DNA of 64,000 nucleotides from Pteria penguin. Its lineage: Eukaryota > Mollusca > Bivalvia > Pterioida > Pteriidae. This document shows, one piece after another, positions 14,520 to 27,000 of this stretch (the stretch's first letter is position 1; each line of letters opens with the position of its first letter). A program made the translations under genes and the position numbers. The notes beneath the pieces are model-generated. The model searched no databases, was not told the origin of the DNA, and saw only the letters and a program-made list of their open reading frames with translations. The DNA lies in assembly GCA_035048485.1 (NCBI GenBank), contig CM068585.1, forward strand, positions 50,111,186 to 50,175,185, read 5' to 3'.

Positions 14520-15262
14520 ACATGCCAAATATGAAAGCACAGCGTCTTACGGTTACATTGAAGTAGGTCGAAGGTCACCAACGGAAAGGTATTGCAATGA
14601 GGGGCACACATGCCAAATATGAAGGCCCTACGTTTTTCTGTTAAAAAGTTATGACCAAGGTCAGAGTTTTTTTGACAGGCGGACGGACAGAGGAATGAGA
14701 TTTTATGTCCCCACGCTTTTGCCAAAAGCGGGCTACAAAAAGTATGTCAGATACAGCTTGAAACATGTTTTCGAGTCTGCATTCCAAGATCAATAATTAG
14801 TGTAAGTTTGGTACTTGTAGCTTGTCCAGAATTGAGGTGCCCCAAAAGGCTGTATACATGTATGTTGTTCAAGCTAAAAAATTATGTCACTTGCAACTTC
14901 GAAAACATGCAATTAGGTCTATAACCCTAGAAGTTTGCTACTTGCAGTATTTGTAGTTTGTCCAGAACCGAGTTTTCCAAACAGGTAAAACGGTTACAGA
15001 TGTCAGGCCTTTAGCACAAGATCATTTATACTACGTCAATGTGATCTAAATCTGTCCTTGAACTGGGCATTCGGTGTGTACAAAGACAGAGAAGACATGG
15101 TGAATCCATGTTTGTATTTAGGAGGGGGTTGTAATCAGATGAGGGTGTTCCTGATGATACATAAATGTCAAGAGGAAATTAATGTTTTTGTGACAGACTG
15201 GCAGACGGAGGAATGAGATTAAATGTCCCCTCACTTTCACAAAAGCGTGGGACAAAAATTGA
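14520..15262. repeat. diverged dispersed-repeat pair
   Basis: Two related pieces (about 14640-14735 and 15180-15262) share gacagac/ggcggacgg-type words, gaggaatgagatt and atgtccccnc ending in a short hairpin (cttttgccaaaagcg). The first is preceded by a tandem acatgccaaatatgaa. These resemble worn copies of a non-coding element; nothing coding was seen. Confidence 0.5.
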
Positions 15263-15540
15263 TGTTAAACAGACATTTTAATTTTTCAGTAACAAATTTA
15301 TTGAAAATTTAAAACCTTGAGACAAGTAGAATCACAATGTAATAAAATGTTCTGTTGTAGATCATGTAAAATGAAAAATGTTTACTCCACGCAATGTCTT
15401 TATTGTTATTTTAACGATTGTATCTGAAACAAATTTTAAATATTTAACGCCTCGAATATCTGAAATGAAAGATTATTGCACGACTTGTCTGGTAACCCTA
15501 TATATGCAAACTGGAAAACGTACACAGCAAATGTAGATCA

Positions 15541-17775
15541 CGTTAACACCTAATCTCTTTTGAAATTCTTGCATGTGGCCGTTTTATTATGCTGTCGTTT
15601 ACCATTGCTACTCTCCAGAATCTCTTGTCAGCCCTTCTTTACGTTATTCGGGTCTTCGTGATTTGACATCCCCTGTGTACTAACGATCAAAAACATTGTA
15701 CAAACCTTTGTTTCCTGCAGAATGCAGGTCACTGATAATATCCAGACCTATTTTCCTTCATTGTCGTGCAAAATTTTCTATCATATACCCTTTACAACAG
15801 TGATAGATGCCCAGGAGAAAACAATAACACAAATCCTATATTCGATCACAGCCATGTTTCTATCGGAACATAAATAGTCGCACGAGTTTTAGTGTGTTAA
15901 CAAATTCATTCATGATTGAACTGGAAGATTGAATATATGACGGCAATAAATGAAACCATTATTGATTCTGTAGTACAATTCTTCTGTACTAAAAGTGTTT
16001 ACTTTCGTTAGTTTAAAAACAATCGTTGAATAAAACTAATCAATTAAGTTTGAATTTCCCGCTCTTTCAGAACAGACTATAATTGTTTATGTTCCCTTGT
16101 TTAGAACTTCAATATTTGTACTGCATTCCAAAAAATGCACAAAAATCCTTGCAAACAACGCTTTATCGCTGGTTCCTCGAAGTGTTCCACAAAATCTGTA
16201 TCGATACTACTGACAAAAATATTATCAGAAATTAAATCTGGCCTTCATAGATATTGCGAAACAGTATATTCCAGAAGTGGAATTAATCAAATGTGGATCC
16301 TTAAAAATTCAAAAGAATTGTTAGAACATCTAAAATCAAAAAGTTTTACTAAAATTCACTCCATCAAGTTTTTGACTTTTCGACTCTTTACACAACGATC
16401 CCTCATCAGCAATTAAAAGACAGATTAGCGGAAATTATTCAAATGCATTTACTAGTAAAGACGGAAGCCGCAAATTCAAATATATAGTTATAGGCCATGA
16501 TAAAACTTACTTTGTCAGGGAAAATTCTGATTCCAAAAATAAATACACTGAAAAGCTGTCATCCAGATGTTGAACGTTCTTATCGATAACATTTTTATGG
16601 TATTTAAAGGAAAGGTTTTTCAACAAATTGTCGGCATTCCTATGGGCACTAACTGTGCTCCGCTTCTGGCTGACATATTCCTGTACTCATACAAAGCTGA
16701 ATTCATTTAGTCTTTGCTTTCGCAAGGGAAAAAACAATTGGCTCTTGGCTTCAATTTTACTTACAGATATATAGATGACTTGCTCTCAATTAATGATCCT
16801 TCATTCGCCGATTACCTTAGCATCATCTATCCAAGTGAACTGGAGGTCAAAGAAACCACAGAAAGTAGTAATTCTACTTCGTATTTAGATATTATGTTGT
16901 CTTTCGACATTAGTGGTCAATTGAACACCTCACTCTATGACAAACGTGACGATTTCAATTTCGCTATCACAAACTTTCCTTTCATAAGTAGCAACATTCC
17001 ATCATCGTCCGCATACGGCGTATTCATATCTCAGTTAATACGTCATTCCAGAGCATGTTCAAATTACAATGACTTTGTTCTGACTTTCAGTTAAGCCGCT
17101 CAACCAGGGTTATATATGTGCTAGACTAGCAACGTCACTGAGGAAGTTCTACGGTCGTTACGAGACTCTTACTACTCCATATGATATTTCGTTATCCAGA
17201 CTTTTCAATGATATTCTGAACTGAGACCGATTCTGCTCATATTACACAGATTTGACACCTTCTATACTAGAAGGTTACCTACTTTCACTTCTCCATATAT
17301 AAATACATATGGAATTTACACGATTAGACTCTTTCTACTGGGTATATGTGTCGGGTGTTGCTAGCAATCAGGAGATGCTCATTCTCCCCGGGCACCTGAT
17401 CTCACTCCATCATAGGGGTTCACATATGCTCTTCAAGTAGAGATATTTTGTTATTTTCCACTTGTTTTTCATTTTCACTGATTTTGTATGTCCTCTGGTT
17501 TCATGATTTTTAGACTTATGGTTTAGATTTATCCATCATCTTTACATTTAAAACATGTAAAGGAAAATATGTCTGGATATTATCGATGACCTGCATTCTG
17601 CAGGACAAAAAGGTTTGTGCAATGTTTTGATCGTTATCACACGGGGGGTGTCAAATAACGACAACCCGAATAACTTTTAAAAAGGCCTGACAAGAGGTTC
17701 TGGCGAATGGCAATAGTAAACGACAGCATAATAAAACGGCCATGTGCAAGAATCTTAAAAGAAATTAGTAAACAC
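15541..17775 (+). mobile_element. Penelope-like retroelement relic with terminal inverted repeats
   Basis: Inverted repeats of about 220 bp (15541-15765 and 17557-17775) bracket a degenerate reverse transcriptase. Both arms hold tggccgttttattatgctgt and cctgcagaatgcaggtca or their complement. Penelope-like elements are known to carry direct or inverted terminal repeats, and the enzyme type fits. No GIY-YIG endonuclease is recognisable in this copy. The end of the coding part is followed by gggtgttgctagcaatcagg. The element is dead. Confidence 0.65.
16100..17110 (+). pseudogene. reverse transcriptase relic (Penelope-like)
   Basis: Palm and finger motifs can be followed in order across shifting frames: IPK-HKNPCKQRFIAGSSKC near 16120-16190, GIPMGTNCAPLLADIFLYSY near 16634-16693, the catalytic box YRYIDDLLSI near 16762-16791, a YLDI block, and KRDDFNFAI...NIPSSSAYGVFISQLI downstream. 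Breaks include a frameshift between the first two parts near 16370-16440 and an in-frame stop just before 16711. The order and wording match reverse transcriptases of the class usually paired with GIY-YIG endonucleases. Confidence 0.8.
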
Positions 17776-17824
17776 CTAGCTGTGGTGAAGCTTACGTAGT
17801 ATGTCTACATTACGGAAAGGAATA

Positions 17825-18907
17825 CAGTGGGGTGCAGTCCTAACATAACATTGTGTTAACGTCGCGTTAACGTGAAGTTTGCTTTCCTCGTGCGCTCAGG
17901 ACTGCTGAGCACACGCGTCTGCGTTAACGCAGAGTTTCTCGTGAACTTAATTTCGAGACCGCGTTAACGCGCTTGACTGCTGCGTTCACGCGCTTGACTG
18001 CCGCGTGAACGTGCTTGACAGCCACGTTCGCTTGCTTACAACTTAAAACTTACATTAACATGTACATAGAGAAGGATTTGAAGGAGATTCGAGTTATACA
18101 TTTTATATTTGAATATAAGAACATATTACTGCGTGCATGTAGGTAAATATTTAGAATTAGATAAAACGTTTATGAGTAAGGGATGAATTTTAAAGATATT
18201 GAATACAATTTCCGAACATTGAATATAATGAAATTTATTCTTATTTTATGATAATAATAATAATACGAAGAAGAAAAAGAAGCAGAAAAAAATTAATAAC
18301 ATTATTAATAAATTTAATAATAATGATGATAATCATGGTATTCATGTTTTCTGAAAAATAGATAATTTAAAAAACCCCAATAATAAATATATAGATAGGA
18401 ATAAATACATAAATAATTTATTAAAAAATAAACAAATAAGAAATAAATACATAATTTAATTGATTAAAATAAATTAATAAAATAGAATTATAATATAATT
18501 ATCATAGATTCTTTATTCTATAAACTGACGAAGTTTTTTTTTCATAAATACCTCAGTGCATGTCTACGCCGTAATTTCCATTATCATTTTACATATGAAA
18601 CCCTTAATGCAGAGTGTCATTTTAATATGACATATAACACACGTATATATATCTGCAGTAATTTAATTAGATCCCTTTTATTTCCTTCATCCGTACCACT
18701 GCATAGAGAATTACAAATGAAGGCATGTGAACGCGCGACTGGACCGAGCGCACGCGGGAATAAATCGCGTTAACGCGAATTTCCTCCCGCGTTAACGCAA
18801 GGAGCGCACGCGCGTCCGGTCGAGCAGTCCTAGCACGTGTGCTCAAGCAGTCCTCGTGACCGCTTTTCGCGTTAACGTGCATGTTATGTTAGGACTGCAC
18901 CCATCTG
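17825..18907. mobile_element. terminal-inverted-repeat element, copy 1, TA-flanked
   Basis: Ends are CAG-tg-gggtgcagtcctaacat and its complement, flanked by TA on both sides (17823-17824 and 18908-18909), which suggests a TA target duplication as in Tc1/mariner-type elements. About 150-180 bp at each end is CpG-rich and carries several GCGTTAACGC-type palindromes. The core is very AT-rich with no transposase. A second copy lies at 44910-45940. Confidence 0.85.
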
Positions 18908-19199
18908 TAAATTTAATTTATACGGTTTGTTGTCCCACTTAAATCAATTAAAACAAATTTTTCGGCATAAAGTACTCAAAAGCATTTTGTTATTGAGGTT
19001 GGCAAGGGCCGTCGGAAAGGCCCGAAAATGTACAATCAGTGCGTAATAATCAACAGCTGAATGAAAACAAGGGTTAAATGCCAGTAAGTCTCAAAAATAA
19101 TCATCGTGCTTGTTTAGCTCTGTTATTAACTTTCCATACGGCTTCCTAAATAATTTGGTGTATATGTAGTTCTAAACATACAAACAGTATGAATTTTTC

Positions 19200-20620
19200 A
19201 TTAATATATAATATAATTCTGGGAATATTGCTCAAGGATAGATGTCCCCATCCAGTATCACGTGTTATTACCCGAATAATTTTGTATTAACCAATTTTTT
19301 AGGAAAATCGTAAGTTTTTATTATAAAGATATATTGGAAATAATTCTCTCTCATACATGTACCCAAGTATATATCAATACATGTTTCCATCTGATAATTG
19401 CTACTTTATTATCACCAGGAAAACACAGTGTGACGTAATGACCAACGGACAGACAGACGAATGGAGTGGAAACCGATAGTCTCGATACCAATAGAGAACC
19501 AAGAATAAGAAGTGTATATCATACACTGTTACAAATAGCTATTAATGAGGAAATATACTCCATATGATGAGAAGAAATAACCAGAATTCTTGATAAAAGA
19601 GAAGACGAACAAAGACGTCGGGAGAATAACTGTCTATAATACTGTTTTGGGTGTGTTTATTAGTAGTATATGCCTTCACAAACCAATCAATTAAAAGCAC
19701 CAAAAACACGCAAAACAAACACACAAGCAAACATTAAGCATGAGCATGATACCCAATCAATGTTTTAATAAAAAAAATATTCATCCATTAACCAAGGGCA
19801 GAAAATATTAAGTATGTCTTGAATAACATTGTCAATATGATCACAATATGATTTCTATAATATACAATATAATCAAACTAAACATTGTGATATGAATTAA
19901 AAACCAAAACACCTGATAATTCGATTACCTTGTTATTGTACGTGCATCCGGTATAACATCTGATGGAAAAAAAACAGTTCATGTTTTAATCATCATTCCT
20001 TATTTTGTAAAAACCATATAAATTCTACAATTAATTTTAGTGTAAAAATTACAGTTGTTTAAAACATTTTTCACAAAAGCTTATCATTCATGAAGACAAG
20101 TGCATGTATATCTTGTGATCCAAAAAGATGTGAAATTTATAACATCCGTAATATGAATAACCAGAAACATTCATATTCATCAAATTTTCGGCCACGTGGC
20201 CCTTTTCAATTTGTTTAATGGGAATCTACAATTATCTCCATGTTAGCTTGCAGAAAGATTTATCATAAATGTCAAACACATATACACGCATGCATATAAA
20301 TATATGACGTCACAGCTAATATTTAAATTATAACACGACAAAATTCGTTAAAATGACGTTATATCAATAGATAAGTCTTATAATTTTGATTTCACAAAGA
20401 AAAATGAAAAATAAAAACATGAAGAATGTCTCCGTTCAAAAAGGATATTTTGAGCAAAAGGACTGATAATACTTTAGACCATATGGATGATATCTGCTCA
20501 AAATAAATTTGAACTCTGTAATAATAGAAAAGTCTATGGTGTAAACGGGCTTGATGCATACTTTTAAGGTAATATTAAAGAATTCCAAATTCAGAAAAAG
20601 AGCTAAGACATACACTTCTC
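19200..20620. repeat. 3' flank of gene A (duplication anchors 3 and 4, copy 1)
   Basis: 19200-19500 matches 43840-44110 (tattgctcaag; ggacaga(c/t)agacgaatgga). 20400-20620 matches 44390-44540 (aggat...tgatatctg). This is the downstream flank and probable 3' UTR side of the MIEAP-like gene. No other gene was seen. Confidence 0.6.
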
Positions 20621-20699
20621 GACCATTATGACTAAGTTGAAGTACCAACTATAGAATAATACCATTCTGACTAGTTTCCCAGCATATATGTAGAATGAC

Positions 20700-21014
20700 C
20701 TATATGGGCTGTGCGACTCCTTTTCCCAGTAAAGGCCCATGTTCATGCAGATATAACGCTGGCCACACTACATAGTCCATGAGTGTCCCGGATTTCGTGT
20801 AATGTCTGTATGAATTCTCGTCGTAGGCTTTTCTTGACTGAAAGTCAAAATGAATATAAAGTGGTGGTTCACGAATTCTCATGTGCCACGACAGGCTCGC
20901 ACATGACTTGGCATAGTGTACTGTTTTAGGTATTGTGTAGAGGTCGACCGTTGAACCAGGTTTATATTTATTTAGTTCCTGATGAAGGAGATCCGGTAGT
21001 CTGGATAGGAACAT
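20700..21014 (-). CDS. gene A, last exon: end of MIEAP domain
   Basis: 315 nt: 104 codons plus a stop, starting in phase 0 after acceptor ggtatttcag. The family signature is near the end: an aromatic-rich YVVWPALYLHEHGPLLGKG, preceded by CASLSWHMRIREPPLYIHFD. Both blocks correspond in order to the C-terminal end of MIEAP proteins (a ...EPPLDIAY... block followed by ...VWPAL...). Exon length and phase equal those of gene B's last exon (46008-46322). Confidence 0.88.
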   Translation of the reverse strand: MFLSRLPDLLHQELNKYKPGSTVDLYTIPKTVHYAKSCASLSWHMRIREPPLYIHFDFQSRKAYDENSYRHYTKSGTLMDYVVWPALYLHEHGPLLGKGVAQPI

Positions 21015-24000
21015 CTGAAATACCAAAACTGAATTGTTTATGAGAATTTACTCTGATAAGGAATACGTACACCATACATTTCACTTGGGTTTTATTATTT
21101 AAAATGATAAAACTCAGTCGGCCTAATACTTGTAGGAGAAAATCTGTAATATTGTTGCCTTAGAACTATCTTCAATCGTCATTAAAGAATATGATTGTAT
21201 TTTCAGTAGATAGATACGTCCAACATTGTATACATGATAAGAATTTGGTTTTCCTTACAGTTGACAGGGATTCAAATCTGTCTTTTGGAAAGAGTACTAT
21301 AAACGAAGTCCAATATGCATATATATCCCTTCAATCTTTCAGACAGATGTCAACATATCAGTGAAATACCCTTAGCATAACGTAAACAAGAATCGAACAA
21401 ACAAATACCATCACCGCAGCACACATATTAAATGAATTTACACGCATATACTACACATATAAATTGTATATACATGCTAAAACTATACATACCAATTGTT
21501 TTGATAAGCGTATACTACACATATCAACTGTATACACATGCTTATACCGCACACATCAACAGTTTTTACATATCATGTGTATTTATGTGCACATATGCAT
21601 GTCAGTGTACTTATTTTCTTACCATCAGTGTTTTAAGTGAAGAGATCAATGCAACCTATACAAATCTTTTTCTTACTTTCTGTATCAAAAGTGCACAGGG
21701 AGCCCCTAGTGATATACGAATGTCGTATAATGCCTTAATCAGTGGATCATTTGTAGGAATCACGTAACTGCCCTGGAAAAAGAAACATAGTTTCACCTAT
21801 AATTAACAGCTTTCTTAATAAAGGCTTATGTAACCTTTATACAAAGTAAACATGGAAGAAAAAAGAGGAGTTACTGGCTCAGTTATGTGGCAGAAGTCAC
21901 CATGGAGCTATACAATATTTGAATATAAATAATATACTAGCAGATATAACACGTTACAAAAATATTTGATTGTACTGCAATTACGATACCGACTTAATAC
22001 GGTCATTTAATTTGACAAAAGCCAAACAAATGGTATGGTTAACCGGTATACGGGCCCACCTTCCCACCGGCCCACCGTAACAGCAGAACAAACAAGTACC
22101 GAAGGGTTAACTACATTTTGAGGTCCATGGAATAAAAGGACATAATCGTGTGCAATGTCATATTTCGACAAATGCTAGTCAATTTTTCCTGACATAAAGT
22201 AAAAGCTGTGAAATGAGGAAGCCATTATCGGGAGAAGAAGGTACCTTGCTAGTCAGGTGAGGGATGTTGGAAATAATGAAATTGAAACCGTCATGAGAAA
22301 TAACTAATGAACCGCCATCACTAATTGATAGGAGCATATCGAGGTATGAAGCAGAGGATGCGTTCTCAGTTGGATCGTTTATCTCGAGTTTGCTTGGAGA
22401 TATGATGTTGAGGTGATCTTTAAATACAAGGTTGTTATTCAACAAAAGATCACCTGTGTATCTGTATGTAAGCCCGAACTGATTGCTTATTGCCATTGGA
22501 GAGCGGAGACTATTAATTCTACTTCAAATAAGTGGCGGGCAATTTGTACCCATCAGAATGTCAGAAATCTGCTAGAACAGAGATGCCTTTTAGGCAAAGG
22601 TTGAAGATGGAAAAATTAAAATTCGACTTTCCTATGCAGGGTTCCTCTTTATACTGGTTCATAATGTACAGATAGGAACAGGGAAATGTGGTCGTTGAAA
22701 ATATGTAAGGGTTTAATATAGATGGTCTCTAAAACAAGTCTGAATATACAAAATTGATTTCTTATGCAAGGGTCTTTTTCGCAAAATGGGATATTGGTTT
22801 TCTTTATATCATATTCTTTATAGGCATATGATCTTTTAATACAGTAGACAATTAAATCATGTGTTATTGTGTAATAATTCTGTCATACGCCATTTTGACA
22901 ATTTTGGATTTTTATAATATTTCATAAATACACCATGGGTCTCCAACATTTTTGTTGTATATCCCCATTTGCATAACTGTCCAGTTAATATTTTATCGAA
23001 AGTGGTCAATAATCCAAACCATTGTCCAAATTTTATTTTTGTGTTTATTCTCGTCTGGTCCATCGGTATTGACTTCGAATCTTTATTGAACTGAAACATT
23101 TTCAGTCCGAGCTGGTACAATACACATGAATGTCCATAATGTTACTCCACAACAGATTTGACATTTCACAGATAATTGATAGAAGAAAAGAACTTGTACC
23201 TAAAAATTTAAGTGTCGGTTAAAATAATTTAAAATGTAGAGAAGTATGAAAAAATAGATATTAGTATCATATTGAATTCAAATCATAACAAATTTACTAA
23301 AATTCTTAGATTAAGCACAAACCTGATTATCGTACACATGGCCCGTAGTGGGTATAGTTGTGATAGCTCTTCTGATTGACAATTCATATTCCTTTTCTGC
23401 CTCTGTACTCATTTTATAGGCACCCTGAAATATACGACTTGAGATAAATTAATATTCAAGATAACGAAAGGAACGCTTAATATAACATAATGCGCCCGTC
23501 ACTTAATTTAAATAGGGATTAAGTGAATTCATAGAGAAATTGCCTTTCGCCCTTATCTAGAACTTCAAAATTCCTATCCCCTTAATTTCTCACTCAATCT
23601 CATTTAAAAGGCAAAACTCTTGTAAGATATTGATAATCATGAAATTTAACTTGGTTCAAAGTAATCACACACCTTTAGGACATGAGCAACAATTGCGTGA
23701 AATATCCAAATAAATGTAGGCAGTAGGCAATGAAGGCCCGGGCAAGGAGTAATCAGGCGATCTTTACCTTGCAGATGAGACCTTGGTTCAAGGTTATGAC
23801 ATACCCTTTGATTCTGGGCAATTATTCTGTGAAACATTCAATTCCATTGAAGAGATAAAAAGTTCTGACCTAGACAATGATTTATCTATCAAATAACCTG
23901 GACCGTGCAGGTATGAGCTGGTTTCAGGTCATGATACACACTTGCATTGTGACCTTGAACTTGCAGATATGACCTTGGTTCAGGTTCATGGTTCAAACTT

Positions 24001-27000
24001 ATCTCACACCCTTGGGTCCTGGGCGACCCATGCACGAGAAAAGTTATGACCCTGACAAACTATACCAGATAATGCGCCCTGTCTGAAGACTGGCGTATTA
24101 AAATGACACATGTGTACTTTATACACATACAATGTACCAAAGTGCAATAGAGATTAATGTGGTGAGAGGATGGGCTTGATATCTGAGTTCGATTCTCAGG
24201 TTGTTATGTCTCGAAATCGTGTGTTTTAGGCTTATGTTGTTATATAACCATCAAACGCGACACCAACTAACCAGACAATTGACCAATAAACATGATGTAT
24301 CTCGATAAACAATAGTTAGACAGAAATTAAATCAATATGGAATATAAGACATATGGAAACACGAAATCTGGGTAAGTTTAATCTCAAATTTTAAATATGA
24401 AAGTATGAATTTCAAATTTCGTTATATTTGTTTCCTGAGTTCAAAATAGCTCTATGTATTGCTCTAAACAACAAAACTTAACACGATGACAGCACCTATC
24501 ATGCACATGATTTTATTAAGTCCTAGCAAAAAAACCAACAGACGCAAAATTTACATATATTACCCATGGTAGAAGACTGAATGACAGGGGAAGGCAAATA
24601 TTAACTGAATACATGACTGAGTGTTCCACAAAGTACTTTATAGAAAAAGACTTTTCTTCGCAACAAGTTACACTTCCATATTCTCCGGTTTAAGAATAGG
24701 TGGAGGGGTTTTTTTTTTAACGACCAGTGATCAAAACACGTTGATTGTGCTTGTAAAATAAATGTCATCTAGCCCATTAAGTACGCTCCCGTAAAGTTGT
24801 AAATTTTCAGACTAATAGTCTACCATATACATGTAAAATGTGGACATATTGTATATCCAATAATTTATTACACTAGTAAAACTGCATGTCTTCTTATGCA
24901 TAGTTATATTGAAGCACTGAAAATTCTCAGATATCAGACATTGTGAAACTTTATCACAAATGATATATATCAGAAGATATATACATATATTACGTTTACG
25001 TATTTCGGCAACTTATGTCTCTTGAAGGCCTAAATTGTGGAAATTAAAATTATAACTATTTAGACAGACAAAATGAAGACACAGCTGTACATAAGGGAGA
25101 TAATCTTTAGTTTTAAATTAAGTCAAAAACTGTTTTCTTTAAATTTGACGTATATATTTCTGGTCTACATCGAGGCACTGAAAAATGACGTAAGAAAATT
25201 AACAGAATCAGAATATAATCACCTTCAATACTGATAGCAATATTTCCACGATATCTTTTTCGTCAATATCAAAGATTTCTTCTATTTCCTCGAATGCAAT
25301 TGTCCACGAATTTTCATAAAGTTCTGAGAATTTCTCGGCTATTTTCGTGGGGTCGTATTCGACACCAATATCTGTAATTGCTGTATTGCAGTGCGTCATT
25401 TTAGCCCCAGCTGTAATACTCAGCCTGAAAAGTGAAAGCAACTAGCCTTGGTGTGATGTTTGAAGTTATCAGCTAGTTATTATTAGCTCATCCCATAAAT
25501 TACCTGAAATGAAGAGGAATTGGCATGTTAAATATCACAATTTGAAGTCAGAGGCAATGTTAGGCAGGCCGGGCCTACTATACGAAATGTATATGTAATG
25601 AGTATAGTTTCAAAGCACAGCGATACTAAACTAGGCAAATAATAAATGTCAATAGTGAAAGCCTCGAATAGAATGCGCAAGGCCAATAACCTTTCTACTT
25701 ATTGTCATAGTTTTCTCTGGTTGGATAAACGCTGGATATATACATACTTTAGCCCATAAATGTCCGAAAGTTTTTTGGACCATACTTACAAGCAAAAAAA
25801 AAAAAAAAAATAGATGATTGAATGATTGATTGATAATTGTATTACTTCACTCTACGATTTCACTTATATCGTGACGGCATCGGCTTGATGCATTGCATAG
25901 AAATTTATACCTTTGTAACGTACCCATCCAAAGCAGTGAGGGATCTGTTACCTGCCATGCCTACCGTGTTACAGGGCCTCGTTTTTTACTCTTATCAGCA
26001 AAGCTGAACAGCGATGTGCCCAGGGCGTGAGTGGAACCCGAAACCTCTCGGTCACAAGCTTAACATCTCATCCCCTGGGCTACACCGGCTTCAAACAATA
26101 CATTAAAAAGTAAAATAAAATCTTGGGAAGTGAAAGAAAATTATGTAGCAGATATGTCCTTATCATTGATAATCCTTTTCCACGACCCTTTTCCTTTTGA
26201 CTACTTAATAAAAATGTGTTCAGCTCATCACCTTGTTAATTCTTCCTCTGTTGCCTTTTTCAGTTCTTCGTTTTCATGCTGGTATTGAATTAGTTCTTGT
26301 TCGAGTTGTGTAATTCTTTGTTCCATTTGACTCTGAAGCTGAAATTCCTTTTCCTGAAACTCATCTGACCTAAAACAAGTAAGGTTACTCTGAGAAACCA
26401 TAAATGTTATATAGTTTACCAACGCAAAAATGCTAAATTGAATTTCTTTAAGCACCGTTTGTTATCAAACCTTTTTCGGTTATAAACGTAACGTAATTTT
26501 GGCGTCTGCTGATCTACTACAGAAATTTTGATAAATTCGGTAAGTATGGAATGATCAACGTACCATACAGGATCATTTTCTTTATGTTGACGTTCATTTT
26601 TCTCAGTTTTGGATACATCCTTGAGCATCATATCTTTCGGTAATTCTATCTCATCTTCTTGATAATTGACTTTTAATGTTTGTAGTTTATGCTTTATTTC
26701 ATCGTTACTATTTATTATGGCTTCTATGTCAGCTCGAATGCCATCCAATTGGCGTTGTTGTCCAGCTAGATTTGCTTTAAGCTGCAAAATTCCTTCGTCC
26801 CTGACCTTTAATTTCACTTCAATATCTGCCTTCAAATTTTCTTCTTCAGTTGATTTTCTCCTCATATAAGTCTTCTCGTCATGACTGGTGTTTCGAAATA
26901 TGTGGCGAGATTTAGCATTTTCATTAAAAGTTCCAGTAAAAACATTGTCATCTCTTGCATCATTGTAATTAGCTTCATTTCCTCTCTTACATTCTTCATT

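Noticed and set aside
16714..17094. Intact reverse transcriptase gene
   Set aside because: Upstream motifs are in other frames and interrupted by stops; only a fragment is open.
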